Shown here: positions 32,677-40,554 of the stretch, piece by piece | Layout: each line of letters opens with the position of its first letter | How positions within the stretch are numbered: the stretch's first letter is position 1 | Assembly: GCF_920984675.1 (NCBI RefSeq) | Contig: NZ_CAKLBV010000044.1 | Span: forward strand, 1 to 41,172 | Direction: 5' to 3' | DNA length: 41,172 bases | Source: Methylobacterium sp. Leaf118 | GTDB lineage: Bacteria; Pseudomonadota; Alphaproteobacteria; Rhizobiales; Beijerinckiaceae | Notes under the pieces: generated by a model | Seen by the model: only the letters and a program-made list of their open reading frames with translations | Databases searched by the model: none | Told to the model about the DNA's origin: nothing | Made by a program: the position numbers and the translations under genes

Positions 32677-33522
32677 TCAGCCCTGCTTGGCCAGCCGATC
32701 ATAGGCCATCAACTGTTCGATCAGCCGCGGCATGTCGGCGAGGGCGACCATGTTCGGCCCGTCCGAGGGAGCCCGGTCGGGATCCGGATGGGTCTCGATG
32801 AACAGCCCGGCCACCCCGACCGCGACCGCGGCGCGGGCGAGTACGGCCACGAATTCCCGCTGCCCGCCGGAGGTCGCGCCCTGGCCGCCGGGCTGCTGCA
32901 CCGAGTGGGTCGCGTCGAACACCACCGGCGCGCCGCCGGTGACCTGGGCCATGATCGGCAGAGCCCGCATGTCGGAGACGAGAGTGTTGTAGCCGAAGGA
33001 CGCGCCGCGCTCTGTGACGATGACGTTCGGATTGCCGGCCGCCGTGACCTTGGCGGCGACGTGCTTCATGTCCCAGGGCGCGAGGAACTGCCCCTTCTTG
33101 ACGTTGACGGCCCGTCCGGTCCGCGCGGCGGCGAGGAGCAGGTCGGTCTGACGGCAGAGAAAGGCCGGGATCTGGAGGATGTCCACCGCCGCCGCGGCGC
33201 GGGCGCATTGCTCGGGCTCGTGCACGTCGGTGAGCACGGGCAGGCCGAGGCGGGTGCGGATCTCGTCGAAGACCGGCAGCGCCTCGTCCAAGCCGACGCC
33301 GCGGGCGGTGGACCCGGAGGTGCGGTTCGCCTTGTCGAAGGAGGCCTTGAACACGAGGCCGAGGCCGAGGCGTCCAGTCATCTCTTTCAGAGCCGTGGCG
33401 ACTTCGAGGGCGTGCGCACGACTCTCGAGCTGGCAGGGCCCGGCGATCAGGGTGAAGGGACGGTTGTTGGCGAAGGCGACGTCGCCCACGCGGACGACGA
33501 TGGAGGGGAGGGTCTCGCTCAT
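32677..33522 (-). CDS. kdsA: 3-deoxy-8-phosphooctulonate synthase (Kdo8P synthase)
   Basis: A 281-residue TIM-barrel enzyme that condenses phosphoenolpyruvate and arabinose 5-phosphate to Kdo 8-phosphate, the precursor of the inner-core sugar of lipopolysaccharide. Conserved blocks include LIAGPCQLES, FKASFDKANRTS, LTDVHEPEQC, NVKKGQFLAP, ERGASFGYNT, FDATHSVQQPG and IETHPDPDRAPSDGPNM. Cys30 together with His206, Glu243 and Asp254 supplies the four ligands of the metal-dependent class; the E. coli-type metal-free class has Asn at the Cys position. Its start overlaps the stop of the upstream gene by 4 nt. It uses phosphoenolpyruvate made by Eno, encoded nearby. Confidence 0.97.
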   Translation of the reverse strand: MSETLPSIVVRVGDVAFANNRPFTLIAGPCQLESRAHALEVATALKEMTGRLGLGLVFKASFDKANRTSGSTARGVGLDEALPVFDEIRTRLGLPVLTDVHEPEQCARAAAAVDILQIPAFLCRQTDLLLAAARTGRAVNVKKGQFLAPWDMKHVAAKVTAAGNPNVIVTERGASFGYNTLVSDMRALPIMAQVTGGAPVVFDATHSVQQPGGQGATSGGQREFVAVLARAAVAVGVAGLFIETHPDPDRAPSDGPNMVALADMPRLIEQLMAYDRLAKQG

Positions 33523-34058
33523 GCCCCCGGCTCTAGCCCGGCCCTGCGGCGTGGGAAAGGCCGGCCTGCTTGCGCGGGTGCCGTGCGCGCGGAGCGGTCG
33601 GCGGCGACCCGGCACAGGGTGCCGGCGCCGAACCCGTCCGGACGGTCGCCGGGATCGCAGCGCAGGACCGCGCCGCCGACGCGCCCGAGTTGGGGCAAGC
33701 CCGTGAGAAGGCTGTCCTGGTGGAGCTGGCGCGCCAGAGCCTCGACCGGATCCTCTGGGGCTCCGGTGAGCACCCGCGCGGTGAGCCCGATCAGCACGAA
33801 GTAGCTGCCCTGCGGCTCGCGCACCGGCGCGTGGAACAGCAGCCGGGGAGGGCGGGCGCAGTCGAGACTGAACCGCTCCGCATCGGCGGCCCGGAACACG
33901 ACGCGCGGGCCGATTCGACCGACCAGGGAGGCGCCGGTCCCGCGGATCAGGCGTATGGTGAGACCGTCGCAGGACTCCGCTCGCGCCGGAGCCGCCAAGG
34001 CCAAAGCCAGGGCCAGAGGAAGTGCAACGAGGGAGACGGCGAACGCACGCACGGACAT
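33519..34058 (-). CDS. Secreted four-cysteine protein coupled to kdsA
   Basis: A 179-residue protein with a strong signal peptide (MSVRAFAVSLVALPLALALA and on to ARA, about 28 residues). The mature part has beta-like sequence (LTIRLIRGTGASLVGRIGPR, then VVFRAADAERFSLDCA) and cysteines in ESCDG, LDCARP, LRCDPG and TLCRVA, likely paired as disulfides. The last 25 residues are Arg/Pro-rich. Its stop overlaps the kdsA start (ATGA), so both genes should be cotranslated. I prefer the second ATG (34058), which has GAGGCAGG upstream, over the ATG at 34070. No family recognised. A link with the envelope is only suggested by the partner gene. Confidence 0.8.
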   Translation of the reverse strand: MSVRAFAVSLVALPLALALALAAPARAESCDGLTIRLIRGTGASLVGRIGPRVVFRAADAERFSLDCARPPRLLFHAPVREPQGSYFVLIGLTARVLTGAPEDPVEALARQLHQDSLLTGLPQLGRVGGAVLRCDPGDRPDGFGAGTLCRVAADRSARTAPAQAGRPFPRRRAGLEPGA

Positions 34059-34127
34059 CGCCTGCCTCATTCAAGGGCGTGCCCGACGGGCGACACGTCA
34101 CCCCCTCGCCGTCGCCCGCGACGGTCG

Positions 34128-34340
34128 TTACCGCGAGGCGGAAGGCTGGTCGAGGGCCTCGTTGGCGCCGGGATGGCGGCGGGTCGAGTAGTACAGGCCG
34201 ATCGCGTTCCAGAAGGCGTCCCGCTGCTCGGTGGTGAAGCGCTGGAGGGCGGTTTCGAGGGAGGCCCGGCCGGCCGCGGCCGCCGCCTCGCGCACGCGCT
34301 CGTCGAACGCCCCCATCGGTTCCGTGACGGCATCCGACAT
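34128..34340 (-). CDS. Small hypothetical protein (70 residues)
   Basis: A 70-residue acidic/helical soluble protein: MSDAVTEPMGAFDERVREAA, AAAGRASLETALQRFTTEQR, DAFWNAIGLYYSTRRHPGAN and so on. A good ribosome site (GGAGG, 7 nt before the ATG) fixes the start; the longer open frame upstream is not coding. It lies upstream of the kdsA pair in the same direction, with 69 nt between. A weak EcfG-like match lies 37 nt upstream of its start. Family not recognised. Confidence 0.7.
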   Translation of the reverse strand: MSDAVTEPMGAFDERVREAAAAAGRASLETALQRFTTEQRDAFWNAIGLYYSTRRHPGANEALDQPSASR

Positions 34341-34376
34341 GGGAAGTCCTCCGCTTTTCCCGCTGCAACCTGTCTC

Positions 34377-34401
34377 AACGCCCCGGCAGGCATTCCGTTC
34401 A
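34377..34401 (-). promoter_or_regulatory. Weak EcfG-like promoter match before the 70-residue gene
   Basis: On the minus strand TGAAC is followed after exactly 16 nt by CGTT, 37 nt before the ATG at 34340. One mismatch from the consensus GGAAC-N16/17-CGTT, in the first G. Confidence 0.35.
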
Positions 34402-34545
34402 GAATGGCCCCGTGTGCGAAAGGACACACCGATCCGGATTCGAAGCCGAGGCTTAACCGTCCCTTTGCACCTTCATGACAAATGGCTCAGCTTGAGTGGC
34501 GAAACGTCGTCGTCCCCAGCCGTCAGCCCAGCGCGAGTAGCCTGA

Positions 34546-35295
34546 ATGCGAAACGACCGGAACCGCCGCATCGCCTGCCTGGCCGCGCTCGCCATCGCCG
34601 GCTCGGGCCTCGGAGGCTGCAACCTCTTCCGGCCGCAGGGCGAGCTGACCACCGGCTCGATCGCGCCGAACGCTAAGGTCGTGCAGGCGCCGAGCGCCGC
34701 CGACAAGGAATGCCTCGCCCGGGCGATGTACTTCGAATCGAACCGCTCCGACGAGGAAGGTCTGCTCGCCGTCGGCACCGTGGTGATGAACCGCCTCGAC
34801 GCCCCGGCCTATCCGGGCCGCATCTGCGAGGTGGTCGGGCAGAAGCGGCAATTCGCCAATGGCGTGCTGACGAAGCCGGTACGCGATCAGGATCGTCCGC
34901 GCCTGGAGAAGGTCGCCGACCTGATCCTCTCGGGCCAGCGCCACGAGGGGGTGGGCCAGGCGCTGCATTTCCACACGGCCGGCTACAGCTTCCCCTACAA
35001 GAACATGCATTACGTCGTCGCGGCCGGCGGCAACGTCTTCTACGAGAAGAGCGACCGCGAGGGTTACCTGCCGGCGCACCGTCCCCAGGCCGTGGTGCAG
35101 GTCGCCTCCGGTCGCCTGATGCCGCTTCAGGTCGCCGCAGCGCAATCGGGCATGATCGGTCTGCCCCTGACCGGCCGCGTTCAGCCGACGCTGACCGCCG
35201 AATACACGGCCCCCACCGCGCCCGAGCTGCGTCTGCCCGGTCCCGCCCGCTACGCCTCGGTTCCCGGCCGAGCGACCTCGGACAAGGTCCGCTGA
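34546..35295 (+). CDS. SleB-type cell wall hydrolase, lipoprotein
   Basis: A 249-residue exported protein. The lipobox LGGC with Cys25 predicts a lipid-anchored periplasmic protein. The Hydrolase_2 (SleB/CwlJ) domain spans about 50-165, with the probable catalytic Glu64 in CLARAMYFESNRSDEEG, then VGTVVMNRL, QKRQFANG and ALHFHTAGYSFPY. Relatives are lytic transglycosylase-like enzymes of spore coats. In non-sporing alphaproteobacteria the family is common and probably remodels peptidoglycan. The C-terminal 90 residues are low in conservation and Ala/Pro-rich. The ATG at 34546 gives the lipoprotein signal. Spacing and context suggest a single-gene unit, with lipA 139 nt further on. Confidence 0.92.
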   Translation: MRNDRNRRIACLAALAIAGSGLGGCNLFRPQGELTTGSIAPNAKVVQAPSAADKECLARAMYFESNRSDEEGLLAVGTVVMNRLDAPAYPGRICEVVGQKRQFANGVLTKPVRDQDRPRLEKVADLILSGQRHEGVGQALHFHTAGYSFPYKNMHYVVAAGGNVFYEKSDREGYLPAHRPQAVVQVASGRLMPLQVAAAQSGMIGLPLTGRVQPTLTAEYTAPTAPELRLPGPARYASVPGRATSDKVR

Positions 35296-35380
35296 GCCCG
35301 ACCGCCCGGCAAGGCGCAGTTACGCATCGGGAGAGTTGTCGCCCAGCCGGTTTGCGGGCGGCGGTGGGAGGGCTTAAGTC

Positions 35381-35411
35381 GAACCCGGCGCCCGGGCCGT
35401 CCGCCGGGTTC
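35381..35411 (+). terminator. Hairpin between the SleB-type gene and lipA
   Basis: A perfect 10-bp stem (GAACCCGGCG at 35381-35390 with CGCCGGGTTC at 35402-35411) and an 11-nt loop ends 23 nt before the lipA ATG. It has no T-run. It could be a terminator for the upstream gene or sit in the lipA leader and affect its translation. Confidence 0.45.
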
Positions 35412-35434
35412 ACGGACGGTCCCCCGACAACACC

Positions 35435-36433
35435 ATGGCCGTGGTTCTCGACCTCCTGAACAACGATTCCCGGCCCAAGCTGGCTGCGCGTCCGCGCCAC
35501 CCCGAAAAGGCGCATCGGCCGGACACGGCGATCCAGCGCAAGCCGGACTGGATCCGCGTCAAGGCACCGGGCTCGAAGCTCTGGGCCGAGACCAAGGACA
35601 TCGTCCGCGCCAACGGCCTCGTCACCGTCTGCGAAGAGGCGGGCTGCCCCAATATCGGTGAGTGCTGGGAAAAGCGGCACGCCACCTTCATGATCATGGG
35701 CGACACCTGCACCCGCGCCTGCGCGTTCTGCAACGTGCGCACGGGCCTGCCGGAAGCCCTCGATGCCGCCGAGCCGCAGAAGGTCGCGGACGCCGTGGCC
35801 AAGCTCGGCCTGCACCACGTCGTCGTCACCTCCGTCGATCGCGACGACCTGAAGGACGGGGGCGCCGAGCATTTTTCGCGGACGATCGCGGCGATCCGGC
35901 AGGCGAGCCCCGGAACCACCATCGAGATCCTGACGCCCGATTTCCTGCGCAAGCCCGGTGCGCTCGAGATCGTCGTCGCGGCCCGGCCCGACGTGTTCAA
36001 CCACAACCTCGAAACCGTGCCCGGCAAGTACGTCACGGTTCGGCCCGGGGCGCGCTACTACCACTCCGTGCGGCTGCTCCAGCGAGTGAAGGAACTCGAC
36101 CCGACGATCTTCACCAAGTCCGGGATCATGGTCGGTCTCGGTGAGGAGCGGAACGAGGTCGTGCAGCTCATGGACGATCTCCGCTCGGCCGATGTCGACT
36201 TCCTGACCATCGGGCAGTATCTCCAGCCCACCCGCAAGCATCACGAGGTCGTGCGCTTCGTTCCTCCGGACGAATTCAAGGCCTACGAAACCACGGCCTA
36301 TTCCAAGGGTTTTCTGCTCGTGTCGGCGACGCCGCTGACGCGCTCCTCCCACCACGCGGGCGAGGACTTCGCCCGGTTGAAGGCAGCCCGCCTCGCCAAG
36401 CTCGGGCCGGTTCCGCTCGCGGCCAACGCCTGA
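35435..36433 (+). CDS. lipA: Lipoyl synthase
   Basis: A 332-residue radical-SAM enzyme that inserts two sulfurs into octanoyl groups on E2-type proteins to form lipoyl. Both iron-sulfur clusters are visible. The auxiliary cluster uses Cys66, Cys71 and Cys77 (CEEAGCPNIGEC). The radical-SAM cluster uses Cys92, Cys96 and Cys99 (CTRACAFC). The conserved C-terminal SSHHAGEDF region, with the serine that ligates the auxiliary cluster, is present. In this window its targets are the lipoyl domains of PdhB and PdhC. The gene has no strong ribosome site and follows a hairpin. The Coq10/RatA-like gene begins 6 nt after its stop. Confidence 0.97.
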   Translation: MAVVLDLLNNDSRPKLAARPRHPEKAHRPDTAIQRKPDWIRVKAPGSKLWAETKDIVRANGLVTVCEEAGCPNIGECWEKRHATFMIMGDTCTRACAFCNVRTGLPEALDAAEPQKVADAVAKLGLHHVVVTSVDRDDLKDGGAEHFSRTIAAIRQASPGTTIEILTPDFLRKPGALEIVVAARPDVFNHNLETVPGKYVTVRPGARYYHSVRLLQRVKELDPTIFTKSGIMVGLGEERNEVVQLMDDLRSADVDFLTIGQYLQPTRKHHEVVRFVPPDEFKAYETTAYSKGFLLVSATPLTRSSHHAGEDFARLKAARLAKLGPVPLAANA

Positions 36434-36439
36434 GCCGCC

Positions 36440-36898
36440 ATGCCCTCCTTCCGCATCACGAGGAACGTGCGCCATACGGCCACGCAGATGTACGACCTCG
36501 TGGCCGATATCGAGCGCTACCCCGAATTCCTGCCGCTGTGCGAATCGCTGCGCGTTCTGCGCGACACCGATGGGCCGGACGGCACGTTGGTGCGGGTGGC
36601 CGAGATGGGGGTCGGCTACAAGGCGATCCGCGAGCGGTTCACCACACGGGTGAGCCTCGACCCGCCGAACCGCCGAATCACCGCGGAATACATCGACGGC
36701 CCGTTTCGCCATCTCGAGAACCGCTGGAATTTCCGGGACGACGGCAAGGGCGGCTGCGAGGTCGACTTCTTCATCACCTACGAGTTCAAGAGCCGGACGC
36801 TGGGCCTGCTGATGGGCACGATGTTCGACCGCGCCTTCCGCAAATTCACCGATGCCTTCGAGGGTCGGGCCCGGGCGATCTACGGCGCGCCCGCCTGA
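36440..36898 (+). CDS. Coq10/RatA-family START-domain protein
   Basis: A 152-residue protein made of one START-like (polyketide cyclase/Coq10) domain. It opens MPSFRITRNVRHTATQMYDL, with the pattern VADIERYPEFLPLC typical of the family, then the REEFTTRV-like IRERFTTRVSLDPPNRRITA and the final helix FDRAFRKFTDAFEGRARAIYG. The mitochondrial homologue COQ10 binds ubiquinone and aids its synthesis or transfer, while the E. coli homologue RatA was described as a ribosome-binding toxin. There is no adjacent RatB-like partner, so a quinone-binding role is more likely, but that is an inference. It is cotranscribed with lipA (6-nt gap), as in many alphaproteobacteria. Confidence 0.9.
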   Translation: MPSFRITRNVRHTATQMYDLVADIERYPEFLPLCESLRVLRDTDGPDGTLVRVAEMGVGYKAIRERFTTRVSLDPPNRRITAEYIDGPFRHLENRWNFRDDGKGGCEVDFFITYEFKSRTLGLLMGTMFDRAFRKFTDAFEGRARAIYGAPA

Positions 36899-36980
36899 GG
36901 CGCCACCCCCCTCCCTTGGGGCCGTAGGGGGCATACGAAGCGTGGCACTCGGCCTGCTTCCTGCCTGTGGGCGTCCGATT

Positions 36981-37001
36981 GCGGCCGGGTGGTCCGGCCG
37001 C
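36981..37001 (+). promoter_or_regulatory. Hairpin just upstream of putA
   Basis: GCGGCCGG (36981-36988) and CCGGCCGC (36994-37001) form a perfect 8-bp stem with a 5-nt loop, ending 19 nt before the putA ATG. It has no T-run. It might end the lipA transcript by a Rho-dependent route or lie in the putA leader. Confidence 0.4.
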
Positions 37002-37020
37002 CGACGAGACGGCTTCACCG

Positions 37021-40000
37021 ATGGAATTTGTGTCGACCCCGCGTTTCCAGGCGGCCTACGCTCCGGATGACGGGGCGCTCGCCGCCGCGCTCCGGCGCGA
37101 GGCGGCGTTGCCGATCGAGGCCGAAGCGGCGGTCGACGCGCTGGCGACCGACCTGGTCGCGGCGATCCGCGGGGGCGGGGGCCACGGCGCGGTCGAGACC
37201 CTGCTGCGCGAATACGCGCTCACCACCCGCGAGGGGCTGGCGCTCATGAGCCTCGCGGAAGCGCTGCTGCGCGTCCCCGACGCAGCCACCGCCGACCGCC
37301 TCATTGCCGACAAGCTGCGGGAGGGCGATTTCGCCCACCATGAGGTCCGCACGGATGCCGGCCTCGCCCATGCCGCCGCCTGGGCCCTCGGCCTCGGCGC
37401 GCGTCTCGTCGCCACCGGCGACACGCCGGAGGCGACCCTGACCGGCATGGTCCGTCGACTCGGTCGCCCGGCGGTACGGGTGGCGGCCCACCGGGCCATG
37501 CGGATCATGGGCGGGCAATTCGTGCTCGCCGAGGAGATCGGCACGGCCCTGCGCCGGGCGAAGGCGCGACCGGACGAGCGCTACTCCTTCGACATGCTGG
37601 GGGAGGGGGCCCGCACCGCGGCGGATGCGGACGGCTACCGCCAGGCCTATGCCGAGGCGATCGCGCGGATCGGCGGTGCGGCGGGCGCGGCGGCGATGCC
37701 CGCCCGGCCCGGCATCTCCGTGAAGCTCTCCGCGCTGCATCCCCGCTTCGAGCCCCTCCAGGCCGAACGGGTGATGGCCGAACTGGTACCGGTGGTGATC
37801 GAGCTCGCCGGTGCCGCCCGCGCCCACGACCTCGCCTTCACGATCGATGCCGAGGAAGCGGAGCGGCTGGAACTGTCGCTCGCGGTGTTCGGGGCGGTCA
37901 TGGCCGATCCGTCGCTCGCAGGCTGGGACGGGCTCGGCCTCGCGGTGCAGGCCTATGCCAAGCGCTGCCTGCCCGTCATCGACCACGTCGCGGCCCTCGC
38001 GGCGTATCACCGGCGGCGGCTGACGGTTCGCCTCGTGAAGGGCGCCTACTGGGACGGCGAGGTCAAACTCGCCCAGGTCCATGGCCTGCCCGACTACCCG
38101 GTCTATACCCGCAAGGCGATGACGGAGCTGAGCTACCTCGCCGCCGTCCGGCGCCTGCTGGCCCATCGGCCGCTGCTCTACCCGCAATTTGCCACCCATA
38201 ACGCCCTCACCGTGGCGAGCGTGCTGGCGCTGGCCGGCCGCCTCGACGGCAGCAAGGGCGAGGCGGGATTCGAGTTCCAGCGCCTCCACGGCATGGGCGA
38301 GGCGCTCTACGCCCGCCTCTCCGAGCGCGCGCCGGGCATCGGCCAACGGGTCTACGCCCCCGTCGGCGGTCACCGCGAACTCCTCGCCTATCTGGTGCGG
38401 CGTCTGCTCGAAAACGGTGCGAATGCCTCCTTCGTCGCCCGCGCCGCCGATCCGGCGGTGCCGGTGGCCCGTCTGCTCGCGCGGCCGCCGGCGTTGATCG
38501 AGACCTCGGCCCAGGCCCGGCATCCGAAGATTCCGCTGCCACGGGACCTGTTCGGTCCCGAGCGGCGCAACAGCCCCGGCTTCGCCTTCGGTGACGCTTC
38601 GACCCTGCGCAGCCTCGTGTCGGGTATCGCCGCCGCGGCGGGCGCGGCCAACGGCGCGCCGATCCTCGACGGGCAGGAGCGTCCGGGGCCTCGGCGCTCG
38701 ATCCGGAGTCCCATTGATGGCGCGCATCTCGGGGACGTGGCAGAGGCCGACGCTGCGGTCGCCGCCGCAGCGATGGAGGCCGCCGCCCGGGGCTTTCCGG
38801 CCTGGACGCAGACGCCCGCGGGAACGCGTGCCGCTGCCCTGGAGCGGGCCGCCGACGCCGTCGAGGCCGACCGCGACCGGTTCCTGCATCTGCTTCAGGT
38901 CGAGGCCGGCAAGACCCTCGACGACGCCGTCTCCGAATGGCGCGAGGCCATCGACTTCCTGCGCTACTACGCGGTGGAGGGGCGCCGCCTCTTCTCCGAG
39001 GCGGTGGCGTTGCCGGGTCCGGCGGGCGAGGCCAACACCTTGAGCCTCGCCGGGCGGGGCGTGTTCGCGGCAGTCTCGCCCTGGAACTTCCCCCTCGCGA
39101 TCTTCACCGGACAGATCGCCGCCGCGCTGATGGCGGGCAACACCGTCGTCGCCAAACCCGCTCCGCAGACGCCGCTGGTGGCCGCTCACGCCGTCCGGTT
39201 GATGCACAAGGCCGGCATCCCGGGGGGCGCCCTCCACCTCCTTCCGGGCGGCCCCGAGGTCGGGGCGGCGCTCGTCGCGCATCCGGCGCTGGCCGGTGTC
39301 GTCTTCACCGGATCGACCGCGACGGCGCGGGCGTTCAACCGGGCGCTCGCCGCGCGCGAGGGCGCGATCCTGCCGCTGATCGCCGAGACCGGCGGCATCA
39401 ACGCCATGGTCGTCGACGCGACCGCCCTGCCGGAGCAGGTCGCCGACGATGTCGTCGTCTCCGCCTTTCGCTCCACCGGTCAGCGCTGCTCGGCCTTGCG
39501 CCTGCTTCTGGTGCAGGAGGACGTGGCGGATCGGATGCTGTCGGTGATCGTCGGAGCCGCCCGCGAGTTGCGGATCGGCGACCCGCGCGACCTCGCCACC
39601 GATCTGGGGCCGGTGATCGACGCGCCCGCCAAGGCGCGCCTCGACGCCCATATCGCCCGCATGACGCGCGAGGCCCGCACGCTCTGGGCCGGCGCCGCGC
39701 CGGCCGGCCTGTTCGTGGCGCCGCACGTCTTCGAGATCGGCCGGGCGGCCGACCTGACCGAAGAGGTGTTCGGACCGATCCTCCACGTTGTCCGCTTCCC
39801 GGCCGACGGACTCGACCGGGCGCTCGCCGAGATCCGGGCCGGGGGCTACGGACTGACGCTGGGCATCCACTCCCGCATCGACAGCATGGCGGCGCGGGTC
39901 ACCGCCGCCCTGCCGCATGGCAACGTCTACGTGAATCGCACCATGATCGGGGCCGTGGTGGGGAGCCAGCCGTTCGGCGGCACCGGCCTGTCGGGCACCG

Positions 40001-40113
40001 GCCCGAAGGCCGGCGGCCCGCACTACCTCGCCCGCTTCGCCACCGAACGCACGCTCATCGTCAATACCGCGGCGGCGGGCGGCAGCGTCGGTCTGATCAC
40101 GCTGGAGGGGTGA
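37021..40113 (+). CDS. putA: Bifunctional proline dehydrogenase / L-glutamate gamma-semialdehyde dehydrogenase
   Basis: A 1030-residue PutA that oxidises proline to glutamate. The PRODH barrel lies at about 150-520, with ISVKLSALHPRFEPL, FTIDAEEAERLEL, RLVKGAYWDGEVKLAQ, FATHNALTVA and FQRLHGMGEALY. The dehydrogenase domain follows, with SPWNFPLAIFTGQIAAALMA and its NAD loop, Glu789 in ETGGINAM, catalytic Cys823 in GQRCSALR, and EVFGPILHVVRF. At about 1,000 residues with no ribbon-helix-helix domain at the N-terminus, it belongs to the minimal PutAs that are enzymes only and do not repress their own gene. The ATG at 37021 gives the family-like N-terminus. No regulator gene lies next to it. Confidence 0.96.
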   Translation: MEFVSTPRFQAAYAPDDGALAAALRREAALPIEAEAAVDALATDLVAAIRGGGGHGAVETLLREYALTTREGLALMSLAEALLRVPDAATADRLIADKLREGDFAHHEVRTDAGLAHAAAWALGLGARLVATGDTPEATLTGMVRRLGRPAVRVAAHRAMRIMGGQFVLAEEIGTALRRAKARPDERYSFDMLGEGARTAADADGYRQAYAEAIARIGGAAGAAAMPARPGISVKLSALHPRFEPLQAERVMAELVPVVIELAGAARAHDLAFTIDAEEAERLELSLAVFGAVMADPSLAGWDGLGLAVQAYAKRCLPVIDHVAALAAYHRRRLTVRLVKGAYWDGEVKLAQVHGLPDYPVYTRKAMTELSYLAAVRRLLAHRPLLYPQFATHNALTVASVLALAGRLDGSKGEAGFEFQRLHGMGEALYARLSERAPGIGQRVYAPVGGHRELLAYLVRRLLENGANASFVARAADPAVPVARLLARPPALIETSAQARHPKIPLPRDLFGPERRNSPGFAFGDASTLRSLVSGIAAAAGAANGAPILDGQERPGPRRSIRSPIDGAHLGDVAEADAAVAAAAMEAAARGFPAWTQTPAGTRAAALERAADAVEADRDRFLHLLQVEAGKTLDDAVSEWREAIDFLRYYAVEGRRLFSEAVALPGPAGEANTLSLAGRGVFAAVSPWNFPLAIFTGQIAAALMAGNTVVAKPAPQTPLVAAHAVRLMHKAGIPGGALHLLPGGPEVGAALVAHPALAGVVFTGSTATARAFNRALAAREGAILPLIAETGGINAMVVDATALPEQVADDVVVSAFRSTGQRCSALRLLLVQEDVADRMLSVIVGAARELRIGDPRDLATDLGPVIDAPAKARLDAHIARMTREARTLWAGAAPAGLFVAPHVFEIGRAADLTEEVFGPILHVVRFPADGLDRALAEIRAGGYGLTLGIHSRIDSMAARVTAALPHGNVYVNRTMIGAVVGSQPFGGTGLSGTGPKAGGPHYLARFATERTLIVNTAAAGGSVGLITLEG

Positions 40114-40122
40114 GACGGGGTC

Positions 40123-40151
40123 CCGGCTTCCACTCGAAACGGGGAGGCCGG
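40123..40151. terminator. Candidate terminator hairpin after putA
   Basis: CCGGCTTC (40123-40130) and GAGGCCGG (40144-40151) form an 8-bp stem with one G-U pair and a 13-nt loop, 10 nt after the putA stop. It lies between convergent genes and has no T-run. The long loop makes it uncertain. Confidence 0.3.
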
Positions 40152-40181
40152 TTCACGCAAACACCCTGGTGCGAGGGGGGC

Positions 40182-40424
40182 CTAATCCTCCGCCACCTTC
40201 GCCACGGGACGGTCGCTGCCCTGCGCGGTCTCGTCGTGCCACTGGCCGCGCCCGTCCTGGTAGCGGATGCCCTCGGTCGAGCCCGGGACCTGCTGCTCGG
40301 CCGCCGCGGCCTGCGCCGCCTCCAGCGCCGCCTGGCGCGACGGGAAAGGCTCGGAGAACACGTCGCCGACCTTGTAGGCGAAGCCGCCGTCGTGCTCGAC
40401 GATGTGGTAGGTGACCTCGGTCAT
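40182..40424 (-). CDS. DUF2188-like small protein (80 residues)
   Basis: An 80-residue soluble protein. The beta-hairpin-plus-helix pattern of HIVEHDGGFAYKVGDVFSEP, then FPSRQAALEAAQAAAAEQQ, is that of the DUF2188 family, small proteins common in proteobacteria with no known activity. The tail IRYQDGRGQWHDE suggests a second short beta stretch. The start at 40424 gives exactly the family's usual N-terminus; the long open frame upstream is not coding. An EcfG-like promoter (GGAAC-N16-GGTT) lies about 90 nt upstream. It is convergent with putA. Confidence 0.8.
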   Translation of the reverse strand: MTEVTYHIVEHDGGFAYKVGDVFSEPFPSRQAALEAAQAAAAEQQVPGSTEGIRYQDGRGQWHDETAQGSDRPVAKVAED

Positions 40425-40515
40425 CGATCGTGTCCCGCTCGCTGTCGGCGACGTCGAAACGGCGCCGATCATGGATGGTCGCCCCGAATCTGCATCGGCG
40501 ACGGTCTGGGACGCG

Positions 40516-40540
40516 AACCGATGGACGTGCCCGTGGTTCC
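40516..40540 (-). promoter_or_regulatory. EcfG-like promoter upstream of the DUF2188-like gene
   Basis: On the minus strand GGAAC (40540-40536) is followed after 16 nt by GGTT (40519-40516). It is perfect in the -35 and differs in the less conserved first base of the -10. It lies just after the stop of the gene at 40555-40797 and about 92 nt before the ATG at 40424. Confidence 0.5.
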
Positions 40541-40554
40541 GCCGCCGTGACCGG

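Noticed and set aside
36440..36898. RatA-type toxin of a toxin-antitoxin pair
   Set aside because: There is no RatB-like partner and the gene is attached to lipA, so a Coq10-like quinone role is more likely. Only the family is claimed.
34673..40023. Long minus-strand open frames opposite the SleB-type gene, lipA and putA
   Set aside because: They are mirror frames of GC-rich genes. The plus strand carries intact cysteine motifs and dehydrogenase active sites.
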